Shown here: positions 42,635-50,636 of the stretch, piece after piece | Layout of the letters: each line of letters begins with the position of its first letter | How positions within the stretch are numbered: position 1 is the stretch's first letter | Notes under the pieces: model-generated | Seen by the model: only the letters and a program-made list of their open reading frames with translations | Database searches by the model: none | Told to the model about the DNA's origin: nothing | Program-made: the position numbers and the translations under genes | DNA from: Paenibacillus sp. FSL R5-0912 | GTDB taxonomy: Bacteria; Bacillota; Bacilli; Paenibacillales; Paenibacillaceae | NCBI RefSeq assembly: GCF_000758605.1 | Contig: NZ_CP009282.1 | Coordinates: forward strand, 5,022,001-5,086,000 | DNA: 64,000 nt | Direction: 5' to 3'

Positions 42635-44215
42635 TTACGTTTCGACCTGCACTGGTAATTCAGCAGCGCTGTCCCAGCGCCAAGGCACCTCATGCCCCTG
42701 CAGATGCAGCCCGCCGTACCATTCATCTATACCTTGTATCCTCACTCTATCCGCTGTTCCGGCCAATACCCTCTCCCCCAGCTCTGACATAATAACTGTG
42801 CGGTTCAGGAATTCCGGTACTTCTCTGTAGTCTGTAATTTCTGCCGTACCCTCAATAATAAGCAGAGGATGCTCTCCAGCCGTCAGCGTGCGAAGAACCT
42901 TCCAGTATTCCACGTCTCCCATTCCCAGTCGGTGCAGTGCATCTGTAACTTGACGGAACAGCTTCAGGGGCGTATCCGCTCCGCCAGCCACAGCCTCAAG
43001 CGTCGTCTGTTCGGCAATACCAAGACCGTTATCAATTGAAGGCAGACGTGAGAGATGAAGCTTAAAGGCATCATAGGCAAAAGAAAACGCGGATTTGGCC
43101 AGCTCGGGCTTGCTCTCTTCCAGGAGCTGTGCCAGCTGCCGGGGGTCTGGAGATGCATATGCCTGCCATAGCCTGCTCCCAAGCTGCAGCTCCTCCGTGC
43201 CGATATTCTGCCAGGTTCCGGACAAGGTCTGAAGCTGTTCTGCCGTAAGCTGGCCCAGACCATGGAACAGCTCAATTCCGGGAAATTCCCCGATGCAGAG
43301 CAGACTCAGCTTCGTGCTGCCCAGCTTCCGGTTGCTGAACCAGTGCAGCAGGTAGGCCAGCATACTCTGGTCGAACAGATCATGCTCAAACCACAGGACC
43401 ACTTCATCATAACGCTGAAATCCGCTGAGCATGCGCTCCTGCTCCTCACAGCCCTTCATATATTCTTCTGCCGGAATTCCCAGTGTGGCCTGCAGAACCT
43501 CCGCCCGCAGCCGCCGCTCCTGCGCTGACGACGGATTCATGAATATCGGCCCCGCCGTGTAGATTTCTCTCCATACGAGCACATCTCCTTGGACAATCCC
43601 CTGCTTCAGCTTATCTCCAACGAAATCACCGTTCACAATATGCAGCATACGCTGTCCTCCCTCTTGTAACAGATTCAATGCGGCCGCAAGATCGGCTACG
43701 GGAAAAGCCCCCTTCAGCTTGCGTCTGCCGTCATACAGCCTTTTCTTCAGCGTTCCGGCCGGAATTCCCAAATAAACGGAAATCTCCTGTAGCGAATAGC
43801 CATAGAAGTAGAACAGCTGCAGCGGTACCCGCAGCCTGGCGGACAATTCTGCCACCGAGCTATGCAGCACCTGTGCCCATTCTCTGCGTTCGGCAATTTC
43901 CTCAACGCCTGGAGAAGACCCGGCGACATGTACTGCTGCCTCTAGCGGCAGCAGTGTTTGGTGTCTGCGCCGCAGCAACCGGTGGCACTGCCTAACCACA
44001 ATGGTTCTGAACCAGCCCGGAAACGCCGCCGGCTCCTGCAGACTCCCAAGGTTCATATACGCCTCAATAAATGCCTCCTGCACCGCGTCTTCCGCCAGCT
44101 GAACATCTCCCAGCATATGGTAAGACACTACGTAAGCCATACCCCGGACATGCTCTGTCAGCTGCCTGAATGCTCCGGCGTCCCCTTTCTGTGCTTCTTC
44201 AATCCACTGCAGCAT
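42635..44215 (-). CDS. ECF-type sigma factor fused to a DUF1835 domain
   Basis: A 526-residue fusion. Residues 1-80 are sigma region 2 (DVQLAEDAVQEAFIEAYMNL and FPGWFRTIVVRQCHRLLRRR); 115-170 are region 4 (LQLFYFYGYSLQEISVYLGIPAGTLKKRL). From residue 190 a DUF1835 domain begins (MLHIVNGDFVGDKLKQG, then VLWFEHDLFDQSMLAYLLHWF) and continues to a DUF3658-like C-terminus. ECF sigma factors redirect RNA polymerase; the DUF1835 part has no known function and may act as a built-in sensor or anti-sigma domain. At the joint, GGAGG lies 7 nt before ATG 43648 in frame, so the C-terminal part may also be made alone. Confidence 0.85.
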   Translation of the reverse strand: MLQWIEEAQKGDAGAFRQLTEHVRGMAYVVSYHMLGDVQLAEDAVQEAFIEAYMNLGSLQEPAAFPGWFRTIVVRQCHRLLRRRHQTLLPLEAAVHVAGSSPGVEEIAERREWAQVLHSSVAELSARLRVPLQLFYFYGYSLQEISVYLGIPAGTLKKRLYDGRRKLKGAFPVADLAAALNLLQEGGQRMLHIVNGDFVGDKLKQGIVQGDVLVWREIYTAGPIFMNPSSAQERRLRAEVLQATLGIPAEEYMKGCEEQERMLSGFQRYDEVVLWFEHDLFDQSMLAYLLHWFSNRKLGSTKLSLLCIGEFPGIELFHGLGQLTAEQLQTLSGTWQNIGTEELQLGSRLWQAYASPDPRQLAQLLEESKPELAKSAFSFAYDAFKLHLSRLPSIDNGLGIAEQTTLEAVAGGADTPLKLFRQVTDALHRLGMGDVEYWKVLRTLTAGEHPLLIIEGTAEITDYREVPEFLNRTVIMSELGERVLAGTADRVRIQGIDEWYGGLHLQGHEVPWRWDSAAELPVQVET

Positions 44216-44527
44216 AAGCCTGCGAACCTCATTTCTGTATTTTCATCTGTTCTAAGGATAAGTGCCATTCCAAGAGGAAAAGGTTACAAATCATTGTTCA
44301 AGATCCGGGTTAGCCTATCTATGCTACATGCCCTTAGTTTATTGACCAGTGTCAGGTTTATATTTTGATAAATTAAATTTACACAAACTAATTTTATTCT
44401 AATTAATTTTTAATAATGTGTGTTACTATTATTTCATTTAGCAAATCTTGGAGCCTGGGAGGATATTTAACGCGAATAACAACAGCTTATTTCATCGGAG
44501 ACATTACAAATTTCAGGAGGCATAACA
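44216..44527. other. AT-rich intergenic region upstream of the SLH protein gene
   Basis: 312 nt between two divergent genes. It is AT-rich from 44335 on and contains a TTGACC at about 44343 but no well-spaced -10. A strong Shine-Dalgarno (AGGAGG, 44515-44520) precedes the TTG start at 44528. Nothing else is recognised. Confidence 0.5.
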
Positions 44528-46699
44528 TTGAACCCTAAACCCGGCAGACTTTTTCTCTCCACACTAATGATTGTTACCGCACTTTATTCTTCTTCGGTTG
44601 GAACAGCTTTTGGCGCGGCAGCACCTTCATTAACAGGCATCACAGGCCACTGGGCTCAGAACGAAGTGACGGAATGGGTTGAAAACGGGTTCATTCAGGG
44701 ATACGCCGACGGCAGCTTCAAGCCGGATAACAGTCTGAAAAGAACCGAATTCATGGCGCTGATTAATCGTGCGTTTGGGTTCACTGAAACTGCGGCTGTC
44801 TCCTATACGGACCTCTCTTCAAGCAACTGGGCCTACGCCGAGGTTGCCAAAGCAGTCAAAGCCGGATATGTCAACGGATATTCAGATGGGACCATCGGTA
44901 CAGGCAAGACCATCAGCAGACAGGAAGCCGCAGTAATCATCAACCGGTTATTGAAGCTGGATGCAGCGCAGACCAGCGCTATTTTCAGCGATTCCAAGGA
45001 TATTGCCGCCTGGGCACTGGGTTCTGTAAATGCAGTAGCCTCCGCAGGGATCATGAAAGGGTATTCCGAAGATAACAGCTTCAAGCCCGGCAGGGATATT
45101 ACACGCGCGGAAGCAGTAGTATCATTAACTAGGACTAAGGCCATTGAGGCTGCACCGGCCAGTACACCGGATAATACAGGCACGGTCACCCCTTCGGCAA
45201 CTGCCTCTCCGGCAGCCAGTCCAACAGCTTCACCGACGGCTACACCTTCACCTCCCCGGAACCCCGATATTCCTTCAGTTCCAACGTCCACACCTGTCTC
45301 CACACCTACAGCAGCACCAGAACCGGAAGCTACAGCAACATCAGAACCTACAGCGGCTCCGACTGTGACTCCTGATCCGGCAGATACGACAGCCCCGATC
45401 CTTACAAGTGTAACTCTTGGAGCCGTTACTGTAGGAGACAATGTATACGGGACAAGTAACGAAGCGGGTTATTTGTATCTGGTCCCTTCTACAGTAATTG
45501 TCACCCCAACCGGTCTGGAGAATTCTGTCCAAGCTGACCACGGGATAAAGCTGGCGGTAACTGCCTCCGTCTATTCCCAGCTGAACACGCAGGGCCTGCC
45601 TGCAGATCATTATGTTGTATATGCTGTAGATAGCTCCGGCAATATTTCAATCCCTTCAAGCACGATTGAGGTTATAGCCATTGAGCTGTCCCTAGATGCT
45701 CCGGCCTCACTGACGGAGTCCAGAACCTATGATGGCACTGCCACCGCAGCGGTAACCGCAAGTCCTCTGCAAGGCGTGCTGAGCGGTGACGTAGTAGAAG
45801 TGCATGCATCCGCTTCTTACAGCAGCGCGGTGCCCGGGATCAGCAAGACTATAACAGTTATCTACACCTTAAGCGGAGCCCAGGCAGCCAGTTATATTGC
45901 TCCAGCCCCATACACCGTACATACGGGGATCATCTCGCTGAATCCATTGACCGTCGGGGCTCCGGATCTGACCTTGGCGAAGTTCAAGGACGGAACAACC
46001 ACGGCAGCTGTTATCCCTGGTCAGCTCGTTGGAGTAATCCCCGGCGAAGATGTCAGTGTGAGCGCCGTTGCCAACTATGATACCTCTGCAGTGGGTACGG
46101 GCAAGACCATAACTGTAGTCTATACACTTAGCGGTGCTGATGCCGGAAATTATATTGCACCTGTGAACTACATCGCTACGAATGGAGAAGTTGATAAGGA
46201 CCAGATTACACGGTCCAGAGTCTATGATGGAACTACTGCGGCGGCAGTGGTTGCCGGGGCCGTGACCGGAATCGAACCTGGTGATATCGTCACAGTAGAA
46301 GGTATTGGTGAATACAGCGATGTCAATGTAGGAATGAATAAAATCATAACTATTTCGTACATTTTGACAGGTCCAGACGCTGGCAATTATCTCCCGCCTG
46401 TTAGCTACACCATAAGCACGGGGATTATCACTGCCTTGCAGTTAGACATTACCCCACCAGCCATCACGGAGTCCAAGCTCTTTGACGGAACGCTATCAGC
46501 GCAAGTTACTCCAGGCACTCTGATTGGAGTCCTTCCGGGAGATGATGTAACGGTCAGCGCAACGGCGGCTTACAGCGACGCTGCTGTGGGCAGCGGCAAA
46601 ATCATCACCGTAGTCTACACCTTATCCGGGGACGATGCCGCGAACTATTTGGCACCAGGGAATTATATGATTTCCATAGGTGTAATTGTAGCGCCTTAG
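44528..46699 (+). CDS. SLH-domain surface protein with four YDG-type repeats
   Basis: A 723-residue secreted protein: signal peptide (residues 1-30), three S-layer homology domains (about 35-200; e.g. HWAQNEVTEWVENGFIQGYADGSF) that bind pyruvylated wall polymer, a Thr/Pro/Ala-rich linker (205-285), an Ig-like segment (290-385), then four repeats of about 80 residues. Each repeat has a YDGT-like start (TYDGTATAAV, FKDGTTTAAV, VYDGTTAAAV, LFDGTLSAQV) and ends with TVVYTLSG..AANYIAP. TTG start with AGGAGG 7 nt upstream. Its terminator is split by the IS3 insertion just downstream. Confidence 0.88.
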   Translation: MNPKPGRLFLSTLMIVTALYSSSVGTAFGAAAPSLTGITGHWAQNEVTEWVENGFIQGYADGSFKPDNSLKRTEFMALINRAFGFTETAAVSYTDLSSSNWAYAEVAKAVKAGYVNGYSDGTIGTGKTISRQEAAVIINRLLKLDAAQTSAIFSDSKDIAAWALGSVNAVASAGIMKGYSEDNSFKPGRDITRAEAVVSLTRTKAIEAAPASTPDNTGTVTPSATASPAASPTASPTATPSPPRNPDIPSVPTSTPVSTPTAAPEPEATATSEPTAAPTVTPDPADTTAPILTSVTLGAVTVGDNVYGTSNEAGYLYLVPSTVIVTPTGLENSVQADHGIKLAVTASVYSQLNTQGLPADHYVVYAVDSSGNISIPSSTIEVIAIELSLDAPASLTESRTYDGTATAAVTASPLQGVLSGDVVEVHASASYSSAVPGISKTITVIYTLSGAQAASYIAPAPYTVHTGIISLNPLTVGAPDLTLAKFKDGTTTAAVIPGQLVGVIPGEDVSVSAVANYDTSAVGTGKTITVVYTLSGADAGNYIAPVNYIATNGEVDKDQITRSRVYDGTTAAAVVAGAVTGIEPGDIVTVEGIGEYSDVNVGMNKIITISYILTGPDAGNYLPPVSYTISTGIITALQLDITPPAITESKLFDGTLSAQVTPGTLIGVLPGDDVTVSATAAYSDAAVGSGKIITVVYTLSGDDAANYLAPGNYMISIGVIVAP

Positions 46700-46729
46700 G
46701 CAGAGATATGTGAACACATGGTAAAAGAT

Positions 46730-46753
46730 AAAAGCGTCCCTCTAGCCGTAAAC
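46730..46753 (+). terminator. Left half of the SLH-gene terminator, split by IS3
   Basis: AAAAGCGTCCC and AGCC at 46730-46747 can pair with GGCT and GGGGCGCTTTTT at 48239-48257, but the IS3 element (46754-48233) lies in the loop between them. The restored sequence is a good hairpin with T-run. Confidence 0.75.
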
Positions 46754-46852
46754 TGAACTGTGACCCACAAGAAAGACACTTTGAAAAAAGTGACCTTCTT
46801 GTGGGTCTTTTGTGTTTTAATCAGAATATTGGAAAAGGAGCGGGATAAGACT

Positions 46853-47284
46853 GTGGGAAATTTAAATCGAACCCTATTTACGGAAGATATCATTAGAAGA
46901 TTAGAGAAGAATCCAAATGTTCAGCGAGTATCCGAGACGAATATTTCGTATACTGCTGAGTTTAAGTTGGCGGCAGTGAAGGCCTACAACGAGGGGACAC
47001 CCCCGTCAGAAATATTTCTTAAGGCGGGCTTTGACCTAAATCTCATCGGTTCTAAAAAACCAAAGCATAGTTTGAAACGCTGGAGAGATAGCTTTGCTAA
47101 ATATGGTGAACTAGGACTACTGGAAGAACGGCGTGGCAAAGGCAGCGCTGGACGAAAGCCTGCATGTGCCTTGTCTGCTGACGAAGAACTGAAGCGCGCA
47201 AAGGCGAAGATTAAATTACTAGAAGCTGAGGTCGACTTTCTAAAAAAGCTCGAAGCGCTCGAACGGAACCAAGGAAAACCTTAA
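46853..47284 (+). CDS. IS3-family transposase OrfA
   Basis: About 143 residues: a helix-turn-helix (YTAEFKLAAVKAYNEGTPPSEIF) for end binding, a basic region (GKGSAGRKPA) and a C-terminal leucine-zipper-like coiled coil (ELKRAKAKIKLLEAEVDFLKKL). The GTG at 46853 is the likely start; the frame is open further back through the inverted repeat. At 47242-47248 the sequence A-AAA-AAG in the OrfA frame is a -1 slippery site, so a fused OrfAB transposase is expected. Confidence 0.85.
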   Translation: MGNLNRTLFTEDIIRRLEKNPNVQRVSETNISYTAEFKLAAVKAYNEGTPPSEIFLKAGFDLNLIGSKKPKHSLKRWRDSFAKYGELGLLEERRGKGSAGRKPACALSADEELKRAKAKIKLLEAEVDFLKKLEALERNQGKP

Positions 47285-47299
47285 CACCTTCGGAGCGCT
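47242..47299 (+). promoter_or_regulatory. Programmed -1 ribosomal frameshift signal of IS3
   Basis: Slippery heptamer AAAAAAG (47242-47248) read A-AAA-AAG, followed after about 6 nt by a stem AGCGCTCGAA (47254-47263) / TTCGGAGCGCT (47289-47299). After slipping, translation reads K-K-A-R-S and enters the orfB frame, which is open from there on. Confidence 0.75.
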
Positions 47300-47343
47300 A
47301 CGAAATCATTTATCACACCCTGAGAGCCCATGGATTAAGCCGT

Positions 47344-48186
47344 ATGACTCGTTATCTATGTGGAGTCGCCGCTGTGAGCACCAGTGGCTATTACAGATGG
47401 CTGGGCGCCGAGCAAAGGCGTCAACTCCGTGCAGCCGACGACGAGCGCGACCTTGTTCTTATTAAGCAACACTTCAACGCATTACAAGGAAGAGCTGGCG
47501 CTTTGGTGATTAAGATGCGTTTGGAGCATCTCAGCGGTGTCACCATGAATCACAAGAAGATTCGCCGATTAATGCGTAAATTTAACCTTGTCGCAGCCTT
47601 ACGGCAAGCTAATCCGTACCGTAAGATGGCAAAGGCAACGCAGGAGCATCAGACCTGCGCAAACTTACTGAAACGCCAATTTGACCAGAAAGAGCCGGAG
47701 AAAGTCTTTCTAACCGATATCACCTATCTGCGGTACGGAAACGGACAGTGGGCTTATCTTTCGTGCATAAAAGATGGAGCAACCCGGCAAATTCTTGCTG
47801 ACTGTGTAGCAGGGACACTAGAGTTACCACTCGTTGAAAAAACCATTCGGCGTCTGCTGGAACGGCTTGATGGAAATCTTCATCCAGAAGCCATTTTCCA
47901 CTCCGATCAGGGCATGCACTACACACATCCTAAAACTCGTCTCCAAATTGAGCAGGCAGGTTTTCAACAGTCTATGTCCCGTAAAGGGAACTGTTGGGAC
48001 AATGCATCGATGGAGTCGTTCTTTGGGCATATGAAAGATGAAATGAGCGTTCGAGATTGTCAGAATCTCACAGAAGTCAGGGCTCGTGTTTCGGAATATA
48101 TTGCCTACTATAACTCCGAGCGATACCAATGGACATTAAAGAAGATGACTCCTGACGAATTCAGAAGTCATCTCCTTGCGAGCTAG
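47344..48186 (+). CDS. IS3-family transposase OrfB (DDE catalytic domain)
   Basis: 280 residues from the first ATG, but the frame is open back to the slippery site at 47242, so the natural product is OrfAB. The DDE residues lie in LTDITYL, HSDQGMHY and ASMESFFGHMKDE; the spacing is that of an IS3 transposase integrase core. The HTH-like GRAGALVIKMRLE region precedes it. No stop or frameshift damage is visible. Confidence 0.93.
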   Translation: MTRYLCGVAAVSTSGYYRWLGAEQRRQLRAADDERDLVLIKQHFNALQGRAGALVIKMRLEHLSGVTMNHKKIRRLMRKFNLVAALRQANPYRKMAKATQEHQTCANLLKRQFDQKEPEKVFLTDITYLRYGNGQWAYLSCIKDGATRQILADCVAGTLELPLVEKTIRRLLERLDGNLHPEAIFHSDQGMHYTHPKTRLQIEQAGFQQSMSRKGNCWDNASMESFFGHMKDEMSVRDCQNLTEVRARVSEYIAYYNSERYQWTLKKMTPDEFRSHLLAS

Positions 48187-48236
48187 CTCTAGGGTATTTC
48201 TTTTAAACCGTCCTCAAATCGGGTCACAGTTCAAAC

Positions 48237-48257
48237 TGGCTGGTTGGGGCGCTTTTT
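48237..48257 (+). terminator. Right half of the SLH-gene terminator, split by IS3
   Basis: TGGCT...TGGGGCGCTTTTT, the partner arm and T-run of the hairpin whose left arm is at 46730-46747. Confidence 0.75.
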
Positions 48258-48273
48258 GATGTTGGTTGCGGTA

Positions 48274-48810
48274 CTAGTCAGAAATGAATTCAGGCGGGAT
48301 GTAGTCCGCTAACCAGATATTATGATTGCCTTGGTAAAACTTGATTCCTTCGTTCGCTGCCCGCCCGGCGTCAATTATTAAGATCACAGGATTAGAATCT
48401 TTACGGCCTCCAACCAGCTTTGCTGTTTCGGTATCAACCGAGAAATGCACATACTGTCTCTTCATTGGTTTAAGGCCCTCGTGCAGAATCGTCTCCACCC
48501 ATTGCCTGGCTGTCCCATGGTACAGAACGGGGGGTGGGGTTTCATTCTGCTTAATTATCTTTTGAAGCACAGAGTGACCATATAGCGCCCTTATCCTGCC
48601 CTCCACAATCTCATGCCGCTGTTTAGCCGATACCTCTATCATCTTAGCCAGATCATCTGCAGTTACTGAATTCCATTGTTGCTCAAGGCGCAGTGCGCTT
48701 AATAGCTGCTGTATCTCTACAAAGCCCTCATCATCTAATTCCAGTTCATACTCCCAAGGCGCGTGACGCAGTGCATATGAAACCTCTTTACTGACCTTCG
48801 AATAATCCAT
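48274..48810 (-). CDS. kptA: RNA 2'-phosphotransferase (KptA/Tpt1 family)
   Basis: A 178-residue enzyme that moves a 2'-phosphate from RNA to NAD+. Conserved parts: ALRHAPWEYELELDDEGFV at the start (the Arg-His of the active site), VLYHGTARQWVETILHEGLKPMKRQYVHFS (NAD-binding His and the second Arg) and NPVILIIDAGRAANEGIKFYQGNHNIWLADYIPPEFI at the end. In fungi it completes tRNA splicing; in bacteria no 2'-phosphate-leaving ligase is usual, so the role is unknown. The ATG at 48810 follows GAGGAGG; the GTG at 48825 overlaps it. Confidence 0.93.
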   Translation of the reverse strand: MDYSKVSKEVSYALRHAPWEYELELDDEGFVEIQQLLSALRLEQQWNSVTADDLAKMIEVSAKQRHEIVEGRIRALYGHSVLQKIIKQNETPPPVLYHGTARQWVETILHEGLKPMKRQYVHFSVDTETAKLVGGRKDSNPVILIIDAGRAANEGIKFYQGNHNIWLADYIPPEFISD

Positions 48811-49229
48811 ATCAGACCTCCTCACTAAAATGCCGCATTGGCGTCAAAAATAACATATATGATTACGAGTTTATCATAGGTAACGCTGCCCAACATAATA
48901 CGGCATAGGCTATATATAATCCTTCGGCTGGGGAGAGGAGGACTGAAATTCCGCTATTTCAGCTAATCAGACGGATTTGCGGAGCACGCGGACTCAGAAT
49001 CCGATATGTGTTAGCTCTAAACAACATTTTGGGCGGTGGAGGCGGAAGTTGGCTGATATTGATGACGGGGGCAGCGTCTTAATAGAGAGATGGCTGTGAC
49101 ATCAGCGGCGAGAATGACTGGCGGTGGGCAAAGGCGAACGTATCGGCGGCGGTAACTAACGCGGTGGCGGTGCGGCAATGGTCACATTAGCGGCGGCGGT
49201 TCCATTGTCTTGGGCGTCCTGTCCACAGC
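48811..49229. other. Non-coding region between kptA and the sigF terminator
   Basis: No credible gene. It holds copy B of the 65-bp repeat (48937-49001) and, from about 49030 to 49200, a stretch rich in GGCGG units (GGCGGTGGAGGCGG, CGGCGGCGG) unlike the rest of the window. Confidence 0.6.
48937..49001 (+). repeat. 65-bp intergenic repeat, copy B
   Basis: Begins GGAGGACTGAAATTCC and ends CGGACTCAGAATC; same orientation as copy A at 21344-21408. The two copies bracket the block that separates sigF from spoVAA. Confidence 0.7.
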
Positions 49230-49256
49230 AAAAAGCCGCCCCTCCCGAGGCAGCCT
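49230..49256 (-). terminator. Terminator after sigF
   Basis: Arms GCTGCCTC / GGGGCGGC with two G-U pairs around a short loop, followed by five T residues on the minus strand, about 160 nt past the sigF stop. Confidence 0.75.
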
Positions 49257-49413
49257 CTTGCATCCTGCACACATTGCCGTTCCTTGCACCCGTCACTGTA
49301 CATCCTCATACCCTATTCATGCTCAACTGTACTTCCAGTCCGCCACCCTGGCGGTTAACGCCAACGACGGGGCTGTTTGACTGCTGCATCGCTGCTGAAC
49401 CCTTGATTCCGGC

Positions 49414-50169
49414 CTACTGCGCGATCTGCTCACGGATGTTCGCGAGAATCTTCTTCTCCAGCCTCGACACCTGAACCTGCGAAATGCCGAGGCGGCTGGC
49501 GACTTCGGACTGGGTCTGGTCGCGGTAGTAGCGCAGGTAGACGATCAGGCGCTCGCGCTCGGTTAAGGCTCCGATGGCCTCATTCAAGGCAAGCTTGTCG
49601 AACCAGCGCTCTTGCGACTCGTCGGCGATCTGGTCGATCAGTGTGATCGGATCGCCGTCATTCTCGAAGACCGTCTCATGAATCGAAGTCGGCGGCTTGT
49701 TGGCTTCCTGGGCGAAGACGATTTCTTCGGGTGTCACGCCCAGCGCCTCCGCCACTTCGCCGATGGTCGGCAGGCGGTCGAGCGTTTTGGACATTTCATC
49801 CTTCATCTTACGCACCTTATTGGCCATTTCCTTGAGTGAGCGGCTGACCTTGAGTGTGCCGTCATCGCGGAGGAACCGCTGGATCTCGCCGATAATCATC
49901 GGCACCGCATAGGTGGAGAACTTGACCTCATAGCTGAGGTCGAATTTATCAACGGACTTCAGAAGTCCGATACAGCCGATCTGGAACAAATCATCCGGTT
50001 CATATCCACGGTTCATAAACCGCTGCACCACCGACCAGACGAGGCGGATATTGCAATTGACCAGCGTGTCGCGGGCCGTATGATCCCCGGCTTGACTGAG
50101 TGCGATTAGACGTTTGACCTCCGCATCGTCCAAATAGGTCGGCGGAGCTTTTTTTGACTCTGCATCCAT
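49414..50169 (-). CDS. sigF: Forespore RNA polymerase sigma factor SigF
   Basis: A 251-residue sporulation sigma factor. Region 2 (DTLVNCNIRLVWSVVQRFMNRGYEPDDLFQIGCIGLLKSVDKFDLSYEVKFSTYAVPMIIGEIQRFLRDDG) and region 4 (TERERLIVYLRYYRDQTQSEVASRLGISQVQVSRLEKKIL) are complete. It drives the first forespore-specific genes. It ends the dacF-spoIIAA-spoIIAB-sigF operon, 11 nt after spoIIAB. In B. subtilis spoVAA follows directly; here it does not. Confidence 0.96.
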   Translation of the reverse strand: MDAESKKAPPTYLDDAEVKRLIALSQAGDHTARDTLVNCNIRLVWSVVQRFMNRGYEPDDLFQIGCIGLLKSVDKFDLSYEVKFSTYAVPMIIGEIQRFLRDDGTLKVSRSLKEMANKVRKMKDEMSKTLDRLPTIGEVAEALGVTPEEIVFAQEANKPPTSIHETVFENDGDPITLIDQIADESQERWFDKLALNEAIGALTERERLIVYLRYYRDQTQSEVASRLGISQVQVSRLEKKILANIREQIAQ

Positions 50170-50180
50170 GGCTCCAACCC

Positions 50181-50636
50181 CTAATTGTATAAAGCTTTTT
50201 TCGAGACGATGGTTTTCTTCATTGAAATGGAGGTGCCGCGTCCCGGTTCACTGGTAACTTCGAATTCATCCATGAAATTCTCCATAATGGTAAAACCCAT
50301 GCCCGACCGCTCCAGCTCCGGCTTGGAGGTATACAGCGGCTGCTGGGCCAGCTCCAAATCCTCAATGCCCTTGCCCTGATCTTCAATCGTCAAATGCACC
50401 GTCTCAACATCAATGGAAGCGGAGATGCTGACCACTCCTGCAGGATCACTGTCGTATCCGTGGATAATGCAGTTGGTGACCGCCTCCGACACAACCGTCT
50501 TCAGGTCATTCAGCTCCTCCATGGTCGGATCGAGCCTGGAGACAAAAGATGCCACTACCACACGTGCGAATGATTCATTCTCCGACAGTGCGGCAAACTG
50601 GACGCTCATGAAGTTACGAGCTTCACTATTTGTCAT
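50181..50636 (-). CDS. spoIIAB: Anti-sigma-F factor / protein kinase SpoIIAB
   Basis: A 151-residue GHKL-fold serine kinase. ATP-binding motifs: the N-box EAVTNCIIHGYD, the G1 box IEDQGKGIEDL and the G2 box RSGMGFTIMENFMD. It holds SigF inactive and phosphorylates SpoIIAA. Its ATG overlaps the spoIIAA stop as ATGA with GGAGG upstream, giving coupled synthesis. Confidence 0.96.
   Translation of the reverse strand: MTNSEARNFMSVQFAALSENESFARVVVASFVSRLDPTMEELNDLKTVVSEAVTNCIIHGYDSDPAGVVSISASIDVETVHLTIEDQGKGIEDLELAQQPLYTSKPELERSGMGFTIMENFMDEFEVTSEPGRGTSISMKKTIVSKKALYN

Larger units (their letters stand above)
46754..48233 (+). mobile_element. Complete IS3-family insertion sequence
   Basis: 1480 bp, bounded by inverted repeats TGAACTGTGACCC (46754-46766 and 48221-48233), perfect over 13 bp, and flanked by a 3-bp direct repeat AAC (46751-46753 and 48234-48236). 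It carries orfA and orfB with a -1 frameshift signal and looks intact. Confidence 0.93.

Noticed and set aside
44833..45441. Minus-strand open frame of 202 codons inside the SLH gene
   Set aside because: It is the mirror of the Thr/Pro linker (VGxxVGxAV pattern) and has no supporting start.
49330..49395. Short minus-strand frame of about 27 codons right after sigF (starts MQQSNSPVVG)
   Set aside because: Possible weak AAGGG upstream but too short and unknown; not enough to call a gene.
49178..49474. 98-codon plus-strand frame near the end of sigF
   Set aside because: Overlaps the sigF end and its terminator, has no Shine-Dalgarno and a random composition.
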